Shown: piece by piece, positions 27,431-37,580 of the stretch
Numbering within the stretch: position 1 is the first letter of the stretch
Layout of the letters: every line of letters begins with the position of its first letter
NCBI RefSeq assembly: GCF_003336675.1
Contig: NZ_QPII01000006.1
Span: forward strand, 172,237 to 236,236
Source of the DNA: Billgrantia montanilacus
GTDB lineage: Bacteria > Pseudomonadota > Gammaproteobacteria > Pseudomonadales > Halomonadaceae
Length of the DNA: 64,000 nucleotides
Reading direction: 5' to 3'
Program-made: the position numbers and the translations under genes
Notes under the pieces: model-generated
The model's database searches: none
What the model saw: only the letters and a program-made list of their open reading frames with translations
Told to the model about the DNA's origin: nothing

Positions 27431-27489
27431 GCCGCTCCTGCTCTTACCCTCCTTATTCCATACGACGTTCACGAACTCACAGGAAGTAG

Positions 27490-29139
<1,650 letters not shown>

Positions 29140-29180
29140 TCAGCCCCACCCTCTAGGCCTTTCCGGCCTGCAAGACAGAG

Positions 29181-29211
29181 CAAGCCCCGCCACGTGCGGG
29201 GCTTGTTTTTT
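29181..29211 (+). terminator. Intrinsic terminator of groESL
   Basis: CAAGCCCCGC pairs perfectly with GCGGGGCTTG around a five-base loop (10-bp stem), followed by six T residues, 42 bases after groEL. Confidence 0.95.
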
Positions 29212-29263
29212 GGTACCATCGCCGTTTTCCGGTTTCCTGTTTCCTAGTTCCGCGGCCACTCTC

Positions 29264-30022
29264 ATGCTTGCCAATATTCGTGTCGTTCTCGTCCAGACCT
29301 ACCACCCCGGCAATATCGGCGCCTCGGCGCGGGCCATGAAGACCATGGGCCTGACCGATCTCGTGCTGGTCAATCCCCGCTGCTTTCCCGATCCCGAAGC
29401 CTCGCGCCTGGCAGCCGGCGCCGAGGATGTGATCGACAGTGCCCGCGTGGTCACCTCGCTGAAAGAGGCGGTTTCAGACTGCGTGCAGGTCGTTGGCGCC
29501 AGCGCGAGGCTGCGCAGCCTGCCGCTGCCCCACTTCGACGAGCCCGAGGCGATGGCACGCGAGCTGGTCGACAATGCCGACGATCCGGTCGCATTGGTAT
29601 TCGGCCGGGAGCGCTTCGGCTTGACCAACGATGAGATCCGCTGCTGCAGCCACCAGGTGAGTATTCCTGCCAACCCCGGCTACGGCATTCTCAATCTTGC
29701 CCAGGCGGTACAGGTGCTGGCCTACGAGACGTTCAAGGCCTGGCGCCAGCGTCCCGAGAGCGATTATCGCCAGCCGCGTCCCGCCGAGGAGCGCCAGCCC
29801 ACCCGCGAGCAACTGGAGCACTTCCATGAGCACCTGAGTCGCGTCATGCGGCAGAGCGGTTTCTTGACGCAGCCCCACGCCCGCACCGAGACCCAGCTTC
29901 AGGCGCTCTTCGCACGCGCCCAGCCCAGCCGCAAGGAACTCTCGCTGCTGCGCGGCCTGCTCAGGTCGCTGGAACCGGACACAGCAGTGACCCGCTCGAC
30001 TTCCGAGGATGATCGGACATGA
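29264..30022 (+). CDS. trmJ: tRNA (cytidine/uridine-32-2'-O)-methyltransferase TrmJ
   Basis: SPOUT-fold RNA methyltransferase of 252 aa. The three SPOUT motifs are clear: TYHPGNIGASARAMKTMGL (motif 1), LVFGRERFGLTNDEI (motif 2) and SIPANPGYGILNLAQAVQVL (motif 3), which form the knotted AdoMet site. The C-terminal extension (about 170-250) is the TrmJ-type helical tail. TrmJ methylates the ribose of nucleotide 32 in several tRNAs. I chose the ATG at 29264 (MLANIRVVLVQTYHPGN) over an upstream in-frame GTG/ATG. Confidence 0.93.
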   Translation: MLANIRVVLVQTYHPGNIGASARAMKTMGLTDLVLVNPRCFPDPEASRLAAGAEDVIDSARVVTSLKEAVSDCVQVVGASARLRSLPLPHFDEPEAMARELVDNADDPVALVFGRERFGLTNDEIRCCSHQVSIPANPGYGILNLAQAVQVLAYETFKAWRQRPESDYRQPRPAEERQPTREQLEHFHEHLSRVMRQSGFLTQPHARTETQLQALFARAQPSRKELSLLRGLLRSLEPDTAVTRSTSEDDRT

Positions 30023-30025
30023 GAT

Positions 30026-30228
30026 TCCTACAGCGGCGTAGCACCGTCGGTGGAAAGTATCATTGTTGGAGCGCCGCTCTGCGTCGCGACTGGCGCCGCC
30101 AGGCGCCTCGGCGGAGGCTGAAGCGTGGGGGACGTTCGGGAACATTGGCAACACCGCCGGGAGTCCTTCGGCCTCCAGTCGCCGATGCGTCGGACCGGAG
30201 CTAAAGCTACCTCCGACAACGACACGTT
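30026..30228. repeat. REP-pair element, inverted copy
   Basis: Starts four bases after the trmJ stop. It carries the same two opposed halves as the array at 10.2-10.8 kb but in inverted orientation: TTGTTGGAGCG...GTCGCGACTGGCGCCGCCAGGCGCC (with stem-loop), then CCGGGAGTCCTTCGGCCTCCAGTCGCCGATG and AGCTAAAGCT...CTCCGAC. The second half matches the element at 63892-63955 nearly base for base. It probably folds at the mRNA 3' end of trmJ, which has no other terminator. Confidence 0.85.
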
Positions 30229-30380
30229 CTTGCGGTGTGGCATGGTGGATTCCAGGAATAAGCGAAGCGGCACAGCCTGGAAGTCGCGCCAATGCCGATC
30301 GGCTCCTAAACTCCAAGGGCTGGCATCACATACCTTTCATCTCCTTGTTGCTACGTTGTCATCCGGGTGAGTGATAAAGG

Positions 30381-30527
30381 CTGTGTCCCCTAAGGGGACG
30401 GGCAATGGACACTGCTGAGTGATGCGACACGGATGCGAGCGGGCAGGACGCCTGCCAGGGAGAGGTACGGCATCCCGAGGATGCCCAGGGAGGACATGCG
30501 CCACGGGCTTTCCCGTGGCGTTCTTTA
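30381..30527 (+). ncRNA. Candidate CsrB/RsmZ-like GGA-rich small RNA
   Basis: An untranslated stretch of about 145 bases with eight GGA triplets between 30396 and 30494 (at 30396, 30407, 30431, 30446, 30459, 30479, 30489, 30492), several in CAGGACG or AGGGAG settings as in RsmY/RsmZ/CsrB, which titrate CsrA/RsmA. Local hairpins are visible (GTCCCC-TAA-GGGGAC; GGC-AGGAC-GCC with GGA in the loop; GGCATCC-CGA-GGATGCC). It ends at an intrinsic terminator on the plus strand although no plus-strand gene precedes it. I found no GacA box or clear promoter, so the 5' end is a guess. Confidence 0.45.
30499..30526 (+). terminator. Intrinsic terminator with no upstream gene
   Basis: A perfect 9-bp stem CGCCACGGG / CCCGTGGCG with loop CTTT is followed by TTCTTT on the plus strand only; the minus strand shows no T-run. 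The nearest plus-strand gene, trmJ, ends 477 bases upstream, so this terminator most likely serves the candidate small RNA. Confidence 0.8.
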
Positions 30528-30622
30528 TATTGGCCCGCCATCATCTTGCCAACTGATTTCTTGCGCACAAGTCATGTGGCAAGATTTCACCGCTTCAATA
30601 TAGTCTCGAGACTAACCTCCGG

Positions 30623-31639
30623 CTACAGCAGCGCCTCCCAGCCCGGCACACCGCGGCGAATCCGGCGTGAGAAAGTCGGGTCGTCGTGGGCCTGGCGCGC
30701 CCTCTCGACGATATTTCCCTGCGTTTCCAGCTCGCTCAGCGAGTAGCCCTGCCAAAGGCCACCCATCGAAAAGGCGTATTCGGGCAGCCTGTCGGTGACC
30801 AGCATCCGGTAGTCCAGTGGCAACCCGGCGCCGATACGACGTGCCATGGCGAACACCAGGGTGCTGCAGTTGGCGGTGATCGTATTGTAGAACCGGGGGG
30901 TCGCATACAGATGGTTGGCCTCATCGACGTAGGCGAGAAGCAGCGAACGCATGGTCTGACGCGGCATGGCGATACGAAACAGCCGCACCTGTTCGCCACG
31001 CACATTGCTGCGCAGGCGCACGGCATCGCGTTCGTCGCTGGCCACAATTGACAGCTCATACTGGCGAAAGAAGCCGCCGATTTCGGAGAAGCGTTCACCC
31101 CTCTGGCGCCGCACCTCCACCGAGAAGACGACGAAGTCATCGCCACCGAAACCGAAGGAGACCATCACGTGGGCGATTCCCGGTCGCCCCCAGCTGGAGA
31201 CGATCATGTCGACGGAGTCCAGCCGGTCAAGATCATAGTGACGACGCTCCCAGCAAACCGTTGCGTCGTCGCGGGTCCGCCAGTCGAAGTTGCGGACATG
31301 ATGCAGGGTCAGGCGGTTCCCCTCGACCTCACCGGTCGCCAGGTGCACCACATCGTCGGCCCAGGGGCGGTCATGGGACGGCCGCAGCCGGAACCACCAG
31401 GTCATGAGCACCGTCATCAGCAGCAGCTGTCCAATCGGCGCCGACCAGTCGCGGCGAACCGTGACGGACTCCTCCACCCCCAGCACGACCAGGCCAAGGA
31501 TCAGCAGCCCCCATAGACCCAGAGTGACCTGGCGCCACGGTGAGGGCAGCTCGAGCCGAAACCAGAGGGCTGCCAGCCCCCATAGCATGCCCAGCGTCAG
31601 CAGCGTGAAGAGCGCGATCCATACGATTGCCTGTGCCAT
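30623..31639 (-). CDS. DUF4105 domain membrane-anchored protein
   Basis: 338-aa protein with three N-terminal hydrophobic segments (about 4-27, 38-56 and 66-82) followed by a large soluble domain. RNFDWRTRDDATVCWERRHYDLDRLDSVDMIVSSW (in parts) and the later TANCSTLVFAMARR, with a Cys as possible catalytic residue, are typical of DUF4105 (also called Lnb N-terminal periplasmic domain). The domain probably lies in the periplasm; a hydrolase role has been suggested for the family but no substrate is known. It is monocistronic. Confidence 0.8.
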   Translation of the reverse strand: MAQAIVWIALFTLLTLGMLWGLAALWFRLELPSPWRQVTLGLWGLLILGLVVLGVEESVTVRRDWSAPIGQLLLMTVLMTWWFRLRPSHDRPWADDVVHLATGEVEGNRLTLHHVRNFDWRTRDDATVCWERRHYDLDRLDSVDMIVSSWGRPGIAHVMVSFGFGGDDFVVFSVEVRRQRGERFSEIGGFFRQYELSIVASDERDAVRLRSNVRGEQVRLFRIAMPRQTMRSLLLAYVDEANHLYATPRFYNTITANCSTLVFAMARRIGAGLPLDYRMLVTDRLPEYAFSMGGLWQGYSLSELETQGNIVERARQAHDDPTFSRRIRRGVPGWEALL

Positions 31640-31729
31640 CTCGGTCCATCTTGTTCAGATAGTCGCACGGTAGCACGTTGCGCAATGAATGGAATCGACG
31701 CTGGCTTCAGATGAACACCGACGACCCGC

Positions 31730-32698
31730 TCATGCCGGCGTCAGCCAGTCACGGAAACGCTCCAGATCGTCACCCAGCTCATTGCGGGTAACGCGCCGGT
31801 ACAACCGCTGCAGTCGGGCGGTGAGGGAGTCATCGGCAATCGGCTTGCCCGGCTCCGGCGCGCCGACCCTGCCGCCGATATGACGTCCATCGAGCTCTCG
31901 CAGGGGCAGCAGCTCGGCGGCGGTGCCGGTGACGAAGGCTTCATCGGCGGTATAGAGCTCGTCGCGAGTGATACGGCGCTCGCGAACCTCGATACCCAGC
32001 ACCTCGCGGGCCAGTTGGATCACGCTGTCCCGGGTGATGCCCTGAAGGCAGGAAGTGATCTCGGGTGTATGCAGCACGCCATCGCGCAGCAGAAAGATAT
32101 TGGCCGCCGAGGCCTCGGCGACGTATCCCTCCGTGTCGAGCATGATCGCTTCGTCGAAGCCCGCCTTCACCGCCGTATTGAGTGCCAGCATCGAATTGAC
32201 GTAGTGGCCGTTGGTCTTGGCACGGCAGAGGCTGATGTTGACGTGATGCCGGGCCCAGGAGGAGGTCAGCGCGCGCAGGCCGATGGAGGCGGCTTGCGGC
32301 GAGATGTAATCGCCCAGGTCCCAGGCAGCCACCATGACGTGAACCGTCAGTCCCTTCGCCCGCAGCCCCAGCCCCTCGGCGCCGAAGTAGACCGTTGGCT
32401 TGAGGTAGGCATTGGCCAGGTCGTTGCGGATCAGGCACTGCCGCTGTGCCTCGATCAGGTCGTCGTCGGTGAATGGCATCGCCATGTCCAGCGCATGGGC
32501 GCTGTCCAGCAATCGCCGGGTGTGCTCGGCGACACGGAACAGATTAGTGCCCCCCAGGCCCTGGTAGGCTCGCACCCCCTCGAAGCATCCCATGCCGTAA
32601 TGCAGAGTATGAGTCAGCATATGGGTGCGGGCGTCGCGCCAGGGCAGCCACTCGCCGTCGTGCCAGATCCAGCCGTCACGGTCATATAGGGGGGTCAT
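31730..32698 (-). CDS. ilvE: Class IV PLP aminotransferase, branched-chain (IlvE) type
   Basis: PLP enzyme of 322 aa. Fold-type IV marks: MTHTLHYGMGCFEGVRAY-like block (residues 27-45), PLP lysine K161 in AKTNGHYVNSML, and EGYVAEASAANIFLL followed by QGITRDSVIQLA. This fits branched-chain aminotransferase I, which makes or breaks Leu, Ile and Val. However it is translationally coupled (ATGA overlap) to the HDAC-like gene in a catabolic cluster, so it may act on another amino or oxo acid there. Start at 32698 follows the overlap. Confidence 0.85.
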   Translation of the reverse strand: MTPLYDRDGWIWHDGEWLPWRDARTHMLTHTLHYGMGCFEGVRAYQGLGGTNLFRVAEHTRRLLDSAHALDMAMPFTDDDLIEAQRQCLIRNDLANAYLKPTVYFGAEGLGLRAKGLTVHVMVAAWDLGDYISPQAASIGLRALTSSWARHHVNISLCRAKTNGHYVNSMLALNTAVKAGFDEAIMLDTEGYVAEASAANIFLLRDGVLHTPEITSCLQGITRDSVIQLAREVLGIEVRERRITRDELYTADEAFVTGTAAELLPLRELDGRHIGGRVGAPEPGKPIADDSLTARLQRLYRRVTRNELGDDLERFRDWLTPA

Positions 32699-33813
32699 AG
32701 TGGAGCCGCCTTCATCCAGCCTTCCCGCCAGCTGTCGATCAGCGCTCGCTGGTGCGGTTGCAGGGACTGATAGCCCCAGGCGGCAATCTCGTCGTTCTGA
32801 GGATCGGGAACCGAGATTCGGCTGCCTGAGAGTGCCTGTATCACGGCGTGACCGCACAGTGGCACGTAGCCTTCCGAGTAGCCCCCTTCGTGAATCATCA
32901 CCAGCCGGTTCTCGCTGATGCGCGAGGCAAGGGCACAGACCTGCTGCGTCATGGCGGCGAACGCCGAGCTGTTGAGCAGCATCTTGCCCAGCGGATCCTT
33001 GCCGCAGGCGTCATAGCCACAGGCCACCACGATCAGGTCCGGGGCGAAACCGCCGATGGCCGGCAGCACCAGCTCCTGCATGGCATAGCGGTAGGCGCCG
33101 ATTCCGGAACCCGGCGGCATCGGCAGGTTGAGGTTGGCGCCGTACCCGGCCCCCTCCCCCAGCTCCTCGAAGAAGCCGGTATCGACCGGGTAGCTGCCGG
33201 CCTGGTGGATCGAGATCGTCAGCACGTCCGGATCGTCGTAGAAGGCCGTCTGATGGCCGTTACCGTGGTGCACGTCCCAGTCGAGTATCGCTACACGCTG
33301 CACCTGGCCCAGGGCACGGGCACGCATGACCGCCACCGGAATGTTGCCGAGCAGACAGAAGCCGCGTCCGCGGTCAGCCTCGGCGTGATGCCCGGGGGGC
33401 CGGCACAGCGCATAGGCATTGGTGACCTCGCCGGTCGCCACTGCCTCCACCGCGGCGATGGCCAGGCCCGCCGAGTGCTGCGCCGCCGCCAGGCTGCCCG
33501 GGGTGTAGGGAGCCGCTTCACCAGCCTCGCCGCCCTGGGCCTGGTCGCCGTTCTCCAGCTCGTCGAGGTAGCGTGCGGTATGAAAGCGCGCCAGGTCTTC
33601 CCGGGCAGCCGCCGGCGGCTTGCGCACCTCGAGTTCATCGATCAGGCCCGACACCTCGAGCAGGTTCTTCAGGCGTCGCTTGCTCTCGGGGCTCTCCGAC
33701 GCCGGCTGAGGCTGCAGGTACTCGCCTCGGGACGAGAAGACACCAATAGGCCCCGGGTCGTGCCAGAAGCAGCGCTCATGCCAGAAAAACCCCGTTCCCC
33801 TTTTCGCATTCAT
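32695..33813 (-). CDS. HDAC-superfamily amidohydrolase (class II-like), copy 1
   Basis: Zinc-dependent deacetylase/amidohydrolase of 372 aa. The zinc set and catalytic pair are visible: CRPPGHHAEADRGRGFC (tandem His), LDWDVHHGNGHQ (Asp and His ligands) and CGYDACGKDPLG (third ligand Asp). N-terminal FWHERCFWHDPG and PQPASESPESKRR resemble bacterial class II HDAC-like proteins. Bacterial members remove acyl groups from small amines such as acetylpolyamines. It overlaps both neighbours by four bases, so it belongs to the aminotransferase-OCD operon. Substrate unknown. Confidence 0.9.
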   Translation of the reverse strand: MNAKRGTGFFWHERCFWHDPGPIGVFSSRGEYLQPQPASESPESKRRLKNLLEVSGLIDELEVRKPPAAAREDLARFHTARYLDELENGDQAQGGEAGEAAPYTPGSLAAAQHSAGLAIAAVEAVATGEVTNAYALCRPPGHHAEADRGRGFCLLGNIPVAVMRARALGQVQRVAILDWDVHHGNGHQTAFYDDPDVLTISIHQAGSYPVDTGFFEELGEGAGYGANLNLPMPPGSGIGAYRYAMQELVLPAIGGFAPDLIVVACGYDACGKDPLGKMLLNSSAFAAMTQQVCALASRISENRLVMIHEGGYSEGYVPLCGHAVIQALSGSRISVPDPQNDEIAAWGYQSLQPHQRALIDSWREGWMKAAPL

Positions 33814-34751
33814 GCCTGCGCCTCCAACTGCTCCCAGACCTCGATGGCAGCGGCCAGGTCCTCGAGGGAAGCCCCCACCGACTTGAACACCGTGATGGCC
33901 GCGTCGGAAGAGCGTCCAGGCTGTTTGGCGAGCAGCAGCTCGGCCAGGTCGGCGCGAATCTCGTCGAAATCGAAGGCGCCCTCGTCGATGGCCTGGTGGA
34001 TATCGCCGGCCTCGCCCCGGGCACCGGCAAAGGTGTCGACGAATACCTCGCCGCGGCGCAGACACTCACCATCGGTTTCCCGCATGTTCGGACGGAAGGC
34101 GCCGATCAGGTCCAGATGCGTGCCGGTGGCGAGCCACTCGCCGCGAATCAGCGGCTCCGTTGAGAGCGTCACGCAACTGATAAGATCGGCTTCGCGGGCC
34201 GCCGCTTCCAGGTCTGTCACCGCTTCGGTCTCGAATCGATCGGCATACACCGCGGCCAGCTGCCGCGCCTTCTCGGGGTTGCGACCCCAGATACGTACCC
34301 GCGTGATCGGTCGTACCGCAGCATGAGCCTCGATCACCATGGGCGCCAGCTTGCCCGTCCCCACCACCAGCAGTGACGAGGCGTCCTCCCGCGCCAGTTC
34401 CCGTGCGGCAAGGGCCGAAGCGGCGGCCGTACGACGACGCGTCAGCTCACTGCCGTCCAGGCAGGCCAACGGCCGCCCGTGGGCGCCTTCACTGAGGAAA
34501 TAGACGCCCGAGATGGCAGGCAGGCCATGGTCTGCGTTCTGGGGGAAGACATTGACCATCTTCACCCCGATGTAGCCGGCGCGCTCCCAGGCGGGCATCA
34601 ACAGCATGGTGGCTTCGCCATCAGGCCGATGCATCGCGTGGTGGTGTCGCGGTGGCGACTCCACCCCGGCACGAAAGGTGGTCGCCAGCCGTTCCACCAG
34701 CGCCGGCCAGGGAAGCGCTGCAGCGACTTCTTCAGCGGATACGATGCGCAT
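33810..34751 (-). CDS. Ornithine cyclodeaminase / mu-crystallin family protein
   Basis: NAD(P)-dependent protein of 313 aa. The Rossmann loop LVVGTGKLAPMVIEAH (about 130-145) and RIWGRNPEKARQLA follow the family pattern, with VFPQNADHGLPAISGVYFL in the substrate domain. Members include ornithine cyclodeaminase, alanine dehydrogenase and ketimine or 1-pyrroline-2-carboxylate reductases; motif reading does not decide between them. In this cluster a cyclic-imine reductase working beside an aminotransferase and RidA is attractive. It overlaps the next gene by four bases. Confidence 0.88.
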   Translation of the reverse strand: MRIVSAEEVAAALPWPALVERLATTFRAGVESPPRHHHAMHRPDGEATMLLMPAWERAGYIGVKMVNVFPQNADHGLPAISGVYFLSEGAHGRPLACLDGSELTRRRTAAASALAARELAREDASSLLVVGTGKLAPMVIEAHAAVRPITRVRIWGRNPEKARQLAAVYADRFETEAVTDLEAAAREADLISCVTLSTEPLIRGEWLATGTHLDLIGAFRPNMRETDGECLRRGEVFVDTFAGARGEAGDIHQAIDEGAFDFDEIRADLAELLLAKQPGRSSDAAITVFKSVGASLEDLAAAIEVWEQLEAQA

Positions 34752-34752
34752 C

Positions 34753-35109
34753 TCAGGCCTCCGGCAGCGCCGCCACGACCATGATCTCGACCTTCCATTC
34801 GGGCTTGGCCAGCTTGGCCTCCAGGGCCGCGCGAACCGGCGGTCGACCCGGTACCACCCAGGCGTCCCAGGCAGCGTTCATCTGGTCGAATTCCGCCATG
34901 CTGGTCACCCAGATCTGAGCTGACAACAGGCGTTCCTTGGAAGTGCCGGCCTGGGCCAGCAGTTCGTCGATGCGCGCCAGCACCTGCTCCGTCTGGCCCC
35001 GCATGTCGGCGCTGGCGTCCTGGGGCACCTGGCCGGCCAGGTAGACGGTACCGTTGTGAATGGTGGCCTGGCTCATGCGGGCATTGCTGTCGTGATAGCT
35101 GATGCTCAT
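34753..35109 (-). CDS. RidA family enamine/imine deaminase
   Basis: 118-aa protein of the YjgF/YER057c/UK114 family, which hydrolyses reactive enamine/imine intermediates made by PLP and amino-acid oxidising enzymes. Marks: VYLAGQVPQDASADMRGQTEQVLARID (in parts) and the active-site Arg region VPGRPPVRAALEAKLAKPEW. It is one base short of touching the ornithine-cyclodeaminase gene. The ATG at 35109 starts the fold (MSISYHDSNARMSQA); a longer frame has no homology. Its presence implies imine chemistry in this pathway. Confidence 0.88.
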   Translation of the reverse strand: MSISYHDSNARMSQATIHNGTVYLAGQVPQDASADMRGQTEQVLARIDELLAQAGTSKERLLSAQIWVTSMAEFDQMNAAWDAWVVPGRPPVRAALEAKLAKPEWKVEIMVVAALPEA

Positions 35110-35178
35110 GTCATTCCTCTCTGGTTTCAATTTCGTATCGTCGTGGGATTGCGGGCTATCGCCTGGGGGACCAACGAC

Positions 35179-36213
35179 TCAGCCGCCGGTGAAACCGGAC
35201 AGGAAGGCGGCCAGGTTGTCGCCCAGGTGATCGGTGGGATAGCCCCCCTCCTGCACCAGCACCGTGGGCAGCGACAGCGCCGCCAGGCGACGCCCGATGG
35301 CAGTGAAGTCCGCGGTTTCCAGGGCCATGCCGGCCAGGGGGTCGTCGCGGTGGGCGTCGAGGCCCAGCGCCACCACCAGCGCCTCGGGTCGAAAATCGTT
35401 CATCCGCTCGATCAGTTCATCCAGGGTGTCGAGAAAGGCCTGGCCATCGCTGCCCAGCGGTAGTGGCAGGTTGACGTTGGTGCCCAGCCCCTCGCCCATG
35501 CCCTCCTCGTTGGCGCCTCCCCAGAAGAAGGGGTAGAAATCGGCAGGATCGACATGAAGCGATCCGGTCCAGACGTCGCCGCGGTAGTAGAAGATATCCT
35601 GGGTCCCGTTGCCGTGATGAAGATCGACATCCAGGATGGCCACCCGGGAGAAGTGCTCGCGCAGCACGGTGGCGGCGAGTGCCGAATTGTTGAGAAAGCA
35701 GAAACCGCCCGCCCGATCGGGGCCGGCATGGTGACCCGGGGGGCGGCATAGCGCGTAGGTGGTGCCATGGCCGCCCAACAGCGCTTCGGCGGCGGCCTGT
35801 GCCGTGGCGGCGCTGGCCAGGAGACCGACAAAGCTGTCGGCGCCGATCGGACAGGCCATGTCATGCAGATGCCAGCCGGCCTGTCCCACGGGGTGACGCG
35901 GATAGTGATGCCCGCCGCCACAGGGATGAACGTTGGGCGACACCAGCTCCGACGCGGCTGGCAGCTCGCTCCAGCGCCCATGAATCGTTTCGAGGAACGT
36001 CAGGTAACGTGGCGTATGGATCTTGACCAGGCGGCTACGCAGCGTTGGGCTGTCTGTCTCGGTGGGGGCGGTCAGGGAAAGCCCCACCTTCGATAGCCCG
36101 CCAGCCAGCAGTTCGGCACGCACCGGCCCCTCCGGTGACGGTGTGGGCTGGCCACGCACCAGGAAGGTCGTCGGGGCATGACGTTCCTGGTCAGGATGGT
36201 AGAAGAGCTTCAT
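35179..36213 (-). CDS. HDAC-superfamily amidohydrolase (acetylpolyamine-type), copy 2
   Basis: Second zinc-dependent deacetylase of the cluster, 344 aa. It starts MKLFYHPDQERHAPTTFLVRG, typical of acetylpolyamine amidohydrolases, and has CRPPGHHAGPDRAGGFCFLNN, LDVDLHHGNGTQDIFYYRGD and LGLDAHRDDPLAGM with all zinc ligands. Only moderate similarity to copy 1 (mainly the motifs), so they are paralogues of different subgroups, not a recent duplication. A 69-base gap separates it from RidA. Likely substrates are acetylated polyamines or acetylated amino acids. Confidence 0.92.
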   Translation of the reverse strand: MKLFYHPDQERHAPTTFLVRGQPTPSPEGPVRAELLAGGLSKVGLSLTAPTETDSPTLRSRLVKIHTPRYLTFLETIHGRWSELPAASELVSPNVHPCGGGHHYPRHPVGQAGWHLHDMACPIGADSFVGLLASAATAQAAAEALLGGHGTTYALCRPPGHHAGPDRAGGFCFLNNSALAATVLREHFSRVAILDVDLHHGNGTQDIFYYRGDVWTGSLHVDPADFYPFFWGGANEEGMGEGLGTNVNLPLPLGSDGQAFLDTLDELIERMNDFRPEALVVALGLDAHRDDPLAGMALETADFTAIGRRLAALSLPTVLVQEGGYPTDHLGDNLAAFLSGFTGG

Positions 36214-36359
36214 CTTGGGTTCCTTCGTGACGCATGACCGGAGACGACCCGCATTCCAGCCTGGACCCGGCCGGCGTCGCACCTCTGTTTGTCTTTGAGA
36301 TTAGAACGTGTCGAGGCGTGTCGCTTGCCCGCAACTACCGAAGACTTGCCCCAGACTCA

Positions 36360-37154
36360 TTAATTGGCAGCGTGGGCATGGCGCTCTGCGGAAGGGGTGA
36401 CGGCAAAATGGCGCCGATAGGCGCGAGAAAAGCTGCCCTGATCCTGGAAGCCGACCAGCGCCGCGATATGGCCCAGACTCAGGCCACTGTGCCTGACCAG
36501 CGTGCGTGCATGCTCGAGCCGACGCTGCTGGACATGGGCCAGCGGCGTGACACCGGTGCATTCTCGAAACAAGGCATGGAAATGCCCAGGGCTGAGGGCA
36601 CACAGCGCGGCCATCTGCTCCACTCGTATCTCGTCGGCAAGATGCCGATCGATCCAGGCATCGAGGCGCTCGACATCGATACGCTCAACGGGTCGCCGGG
36701 ATTGAGGCAAAGAAGAGAGAGACGCAAGGCCGGGCGCCTCTTCCTGAAAATGCAGATAGAGGGCACGCAGCAGCAGCGCGGCTATCTCGCTATGCAGGGC
36801 CGGAAACTGCTCGAGCTGGCTCATCAGCGTGGCAGCAAGCCGATTGAGCCGGGTCGGCACGAGGAAGAAGCGTGGCCGCTCGAACAGCCGCTGCAGGCCC
36901 TGGCCGTCGCGTATCTCCCCCAGTGCGGGCAGGGGAATGTCGAGCACCAGCGTGCGGTTGCGACCATCGCCCTCGTATTGGTGATGGTAGGAACAGGGGA
37001 TCAGGCAGCCGCGCCCACCAGTGACACGGTCGCCCATGCCCTCGACCTCGAGGTCCGTACTACCGCAGGTCGCCAGGATCAGTTGATGGTGGGGATGGTC
37101 ATGGGCAATGTGTTCTTGCCCCAGGTTGCAGGCACGCAGGTCGAGTAGAGACAT
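36360..37154 (-). CDS. AraC-family transcriptional regulator with cupin-like sensor
   Basis: 264-aa regulator. The N-terminal half is a cupin-like ligand domain (HIAHDHPHHQLILATCG, CLIPCSYHHQYEGDG); the C-terminal ~100 residues have two helix-turn-helix motifs (IRVEQMAALCALSPGHFHALFRE and LSLGHIAALVGFQDQGSFSRAYRRHF). It lies 146 bases upstream of the HDAC copy 2 gene on the same strand, the natural regulator of that operon. Inducer unknown. Confidence 0.88.
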   Translation of the reverse strand: MSLLDLRACNLGQEHIAHDHPHHQLILATCGSTDLEVEGMGDRVTGGRGCLIPCSYHHQYEGDGRNRTLVLDIPLPALGEIRDGQGLQRLFERPRFFLVPTRLNRLAATLMSQLEQFPALHSEIAALLLRALYLHFQEEAPGLASLSSLPQSRRPVERIDVERLDAWIDRHLADEIRVEQMAALCALSPGHFHALFRECTGVTPLAHVQQRRLEHARTLVRHSGLSLGHIAALVGFQDQGSFSRAYRRHFAVTPSAERHAHAAN

Positions 37155-37236
37155 GACAGTTTCTTGATGTCCGCTCGGTCAAGGGAACTCCTACACTACC
37201 CTGCCAAGCGGCATCATGAAACTGGCCCGTTACATT

Positions 37237-37419
37237 TCAACAACGGCCCTTCTTTGCCTGCCCGGGAGGACAGAAGCGTGAACCGTGGGAATGGCCACCA
37301 TACCCTTCGTCGATGACCACCAGGGGCTGGGACTTGATACGGGCCGGCTGGTAGCTGCAGCCCGCCACCAACATGGCGGCCAGGACGAGGATGACAGGGA
37401 ACAACAGGCGTCGTGACAT
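37237..37419 (-). CDS. Small lipoprotein with conserved Cys-rich tail
   Basis: 60-aa predicted outer-membrane lipoprotein: basic start MSRRLL, hydrophobic core VILVLAAMLVAG, lipobox LVAGC (Cys20), then a short His/Gly-rich stretch (DEGYGGHSHGSRF) and the tail CPPGQAKKGRC with two cysteines. I recognise the tail as one seen on other small proteobacterial lipoproteins but know no function. I chose the ATG at 37419 by the lipobox; an upstream start would bury the signal. Confidence 0.7.
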   Translation of the reverse strand: MSRRLLFPVILVLAAMLVAGCSYQPARIKSQPLVVIDEGYGGHSHGSRFCPPGQAKKGRC

Positions 37420-37580
37420 GACGTATCTCCAGGTTGACGAACGGTGTTCATCATAGCGAATGACAACGCCCGTACACATGTGGCACCGCGGCTACAAACG
37501 GGTCGCCAAACAGCGACATTGTCAGCCCACGGATAACACGCGATAGTCGGGGTTCATTAGTCTGCAAACAGGCCCTTTCC

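Noticed and set aside
32695..36213. Ectoine utilisation (doe/eut) operon
   Set aside because: No ectoine hydrolase or DoeB-type M20 deacetylase gene is present; only the ornithine-cyclodeaminase family is shared.
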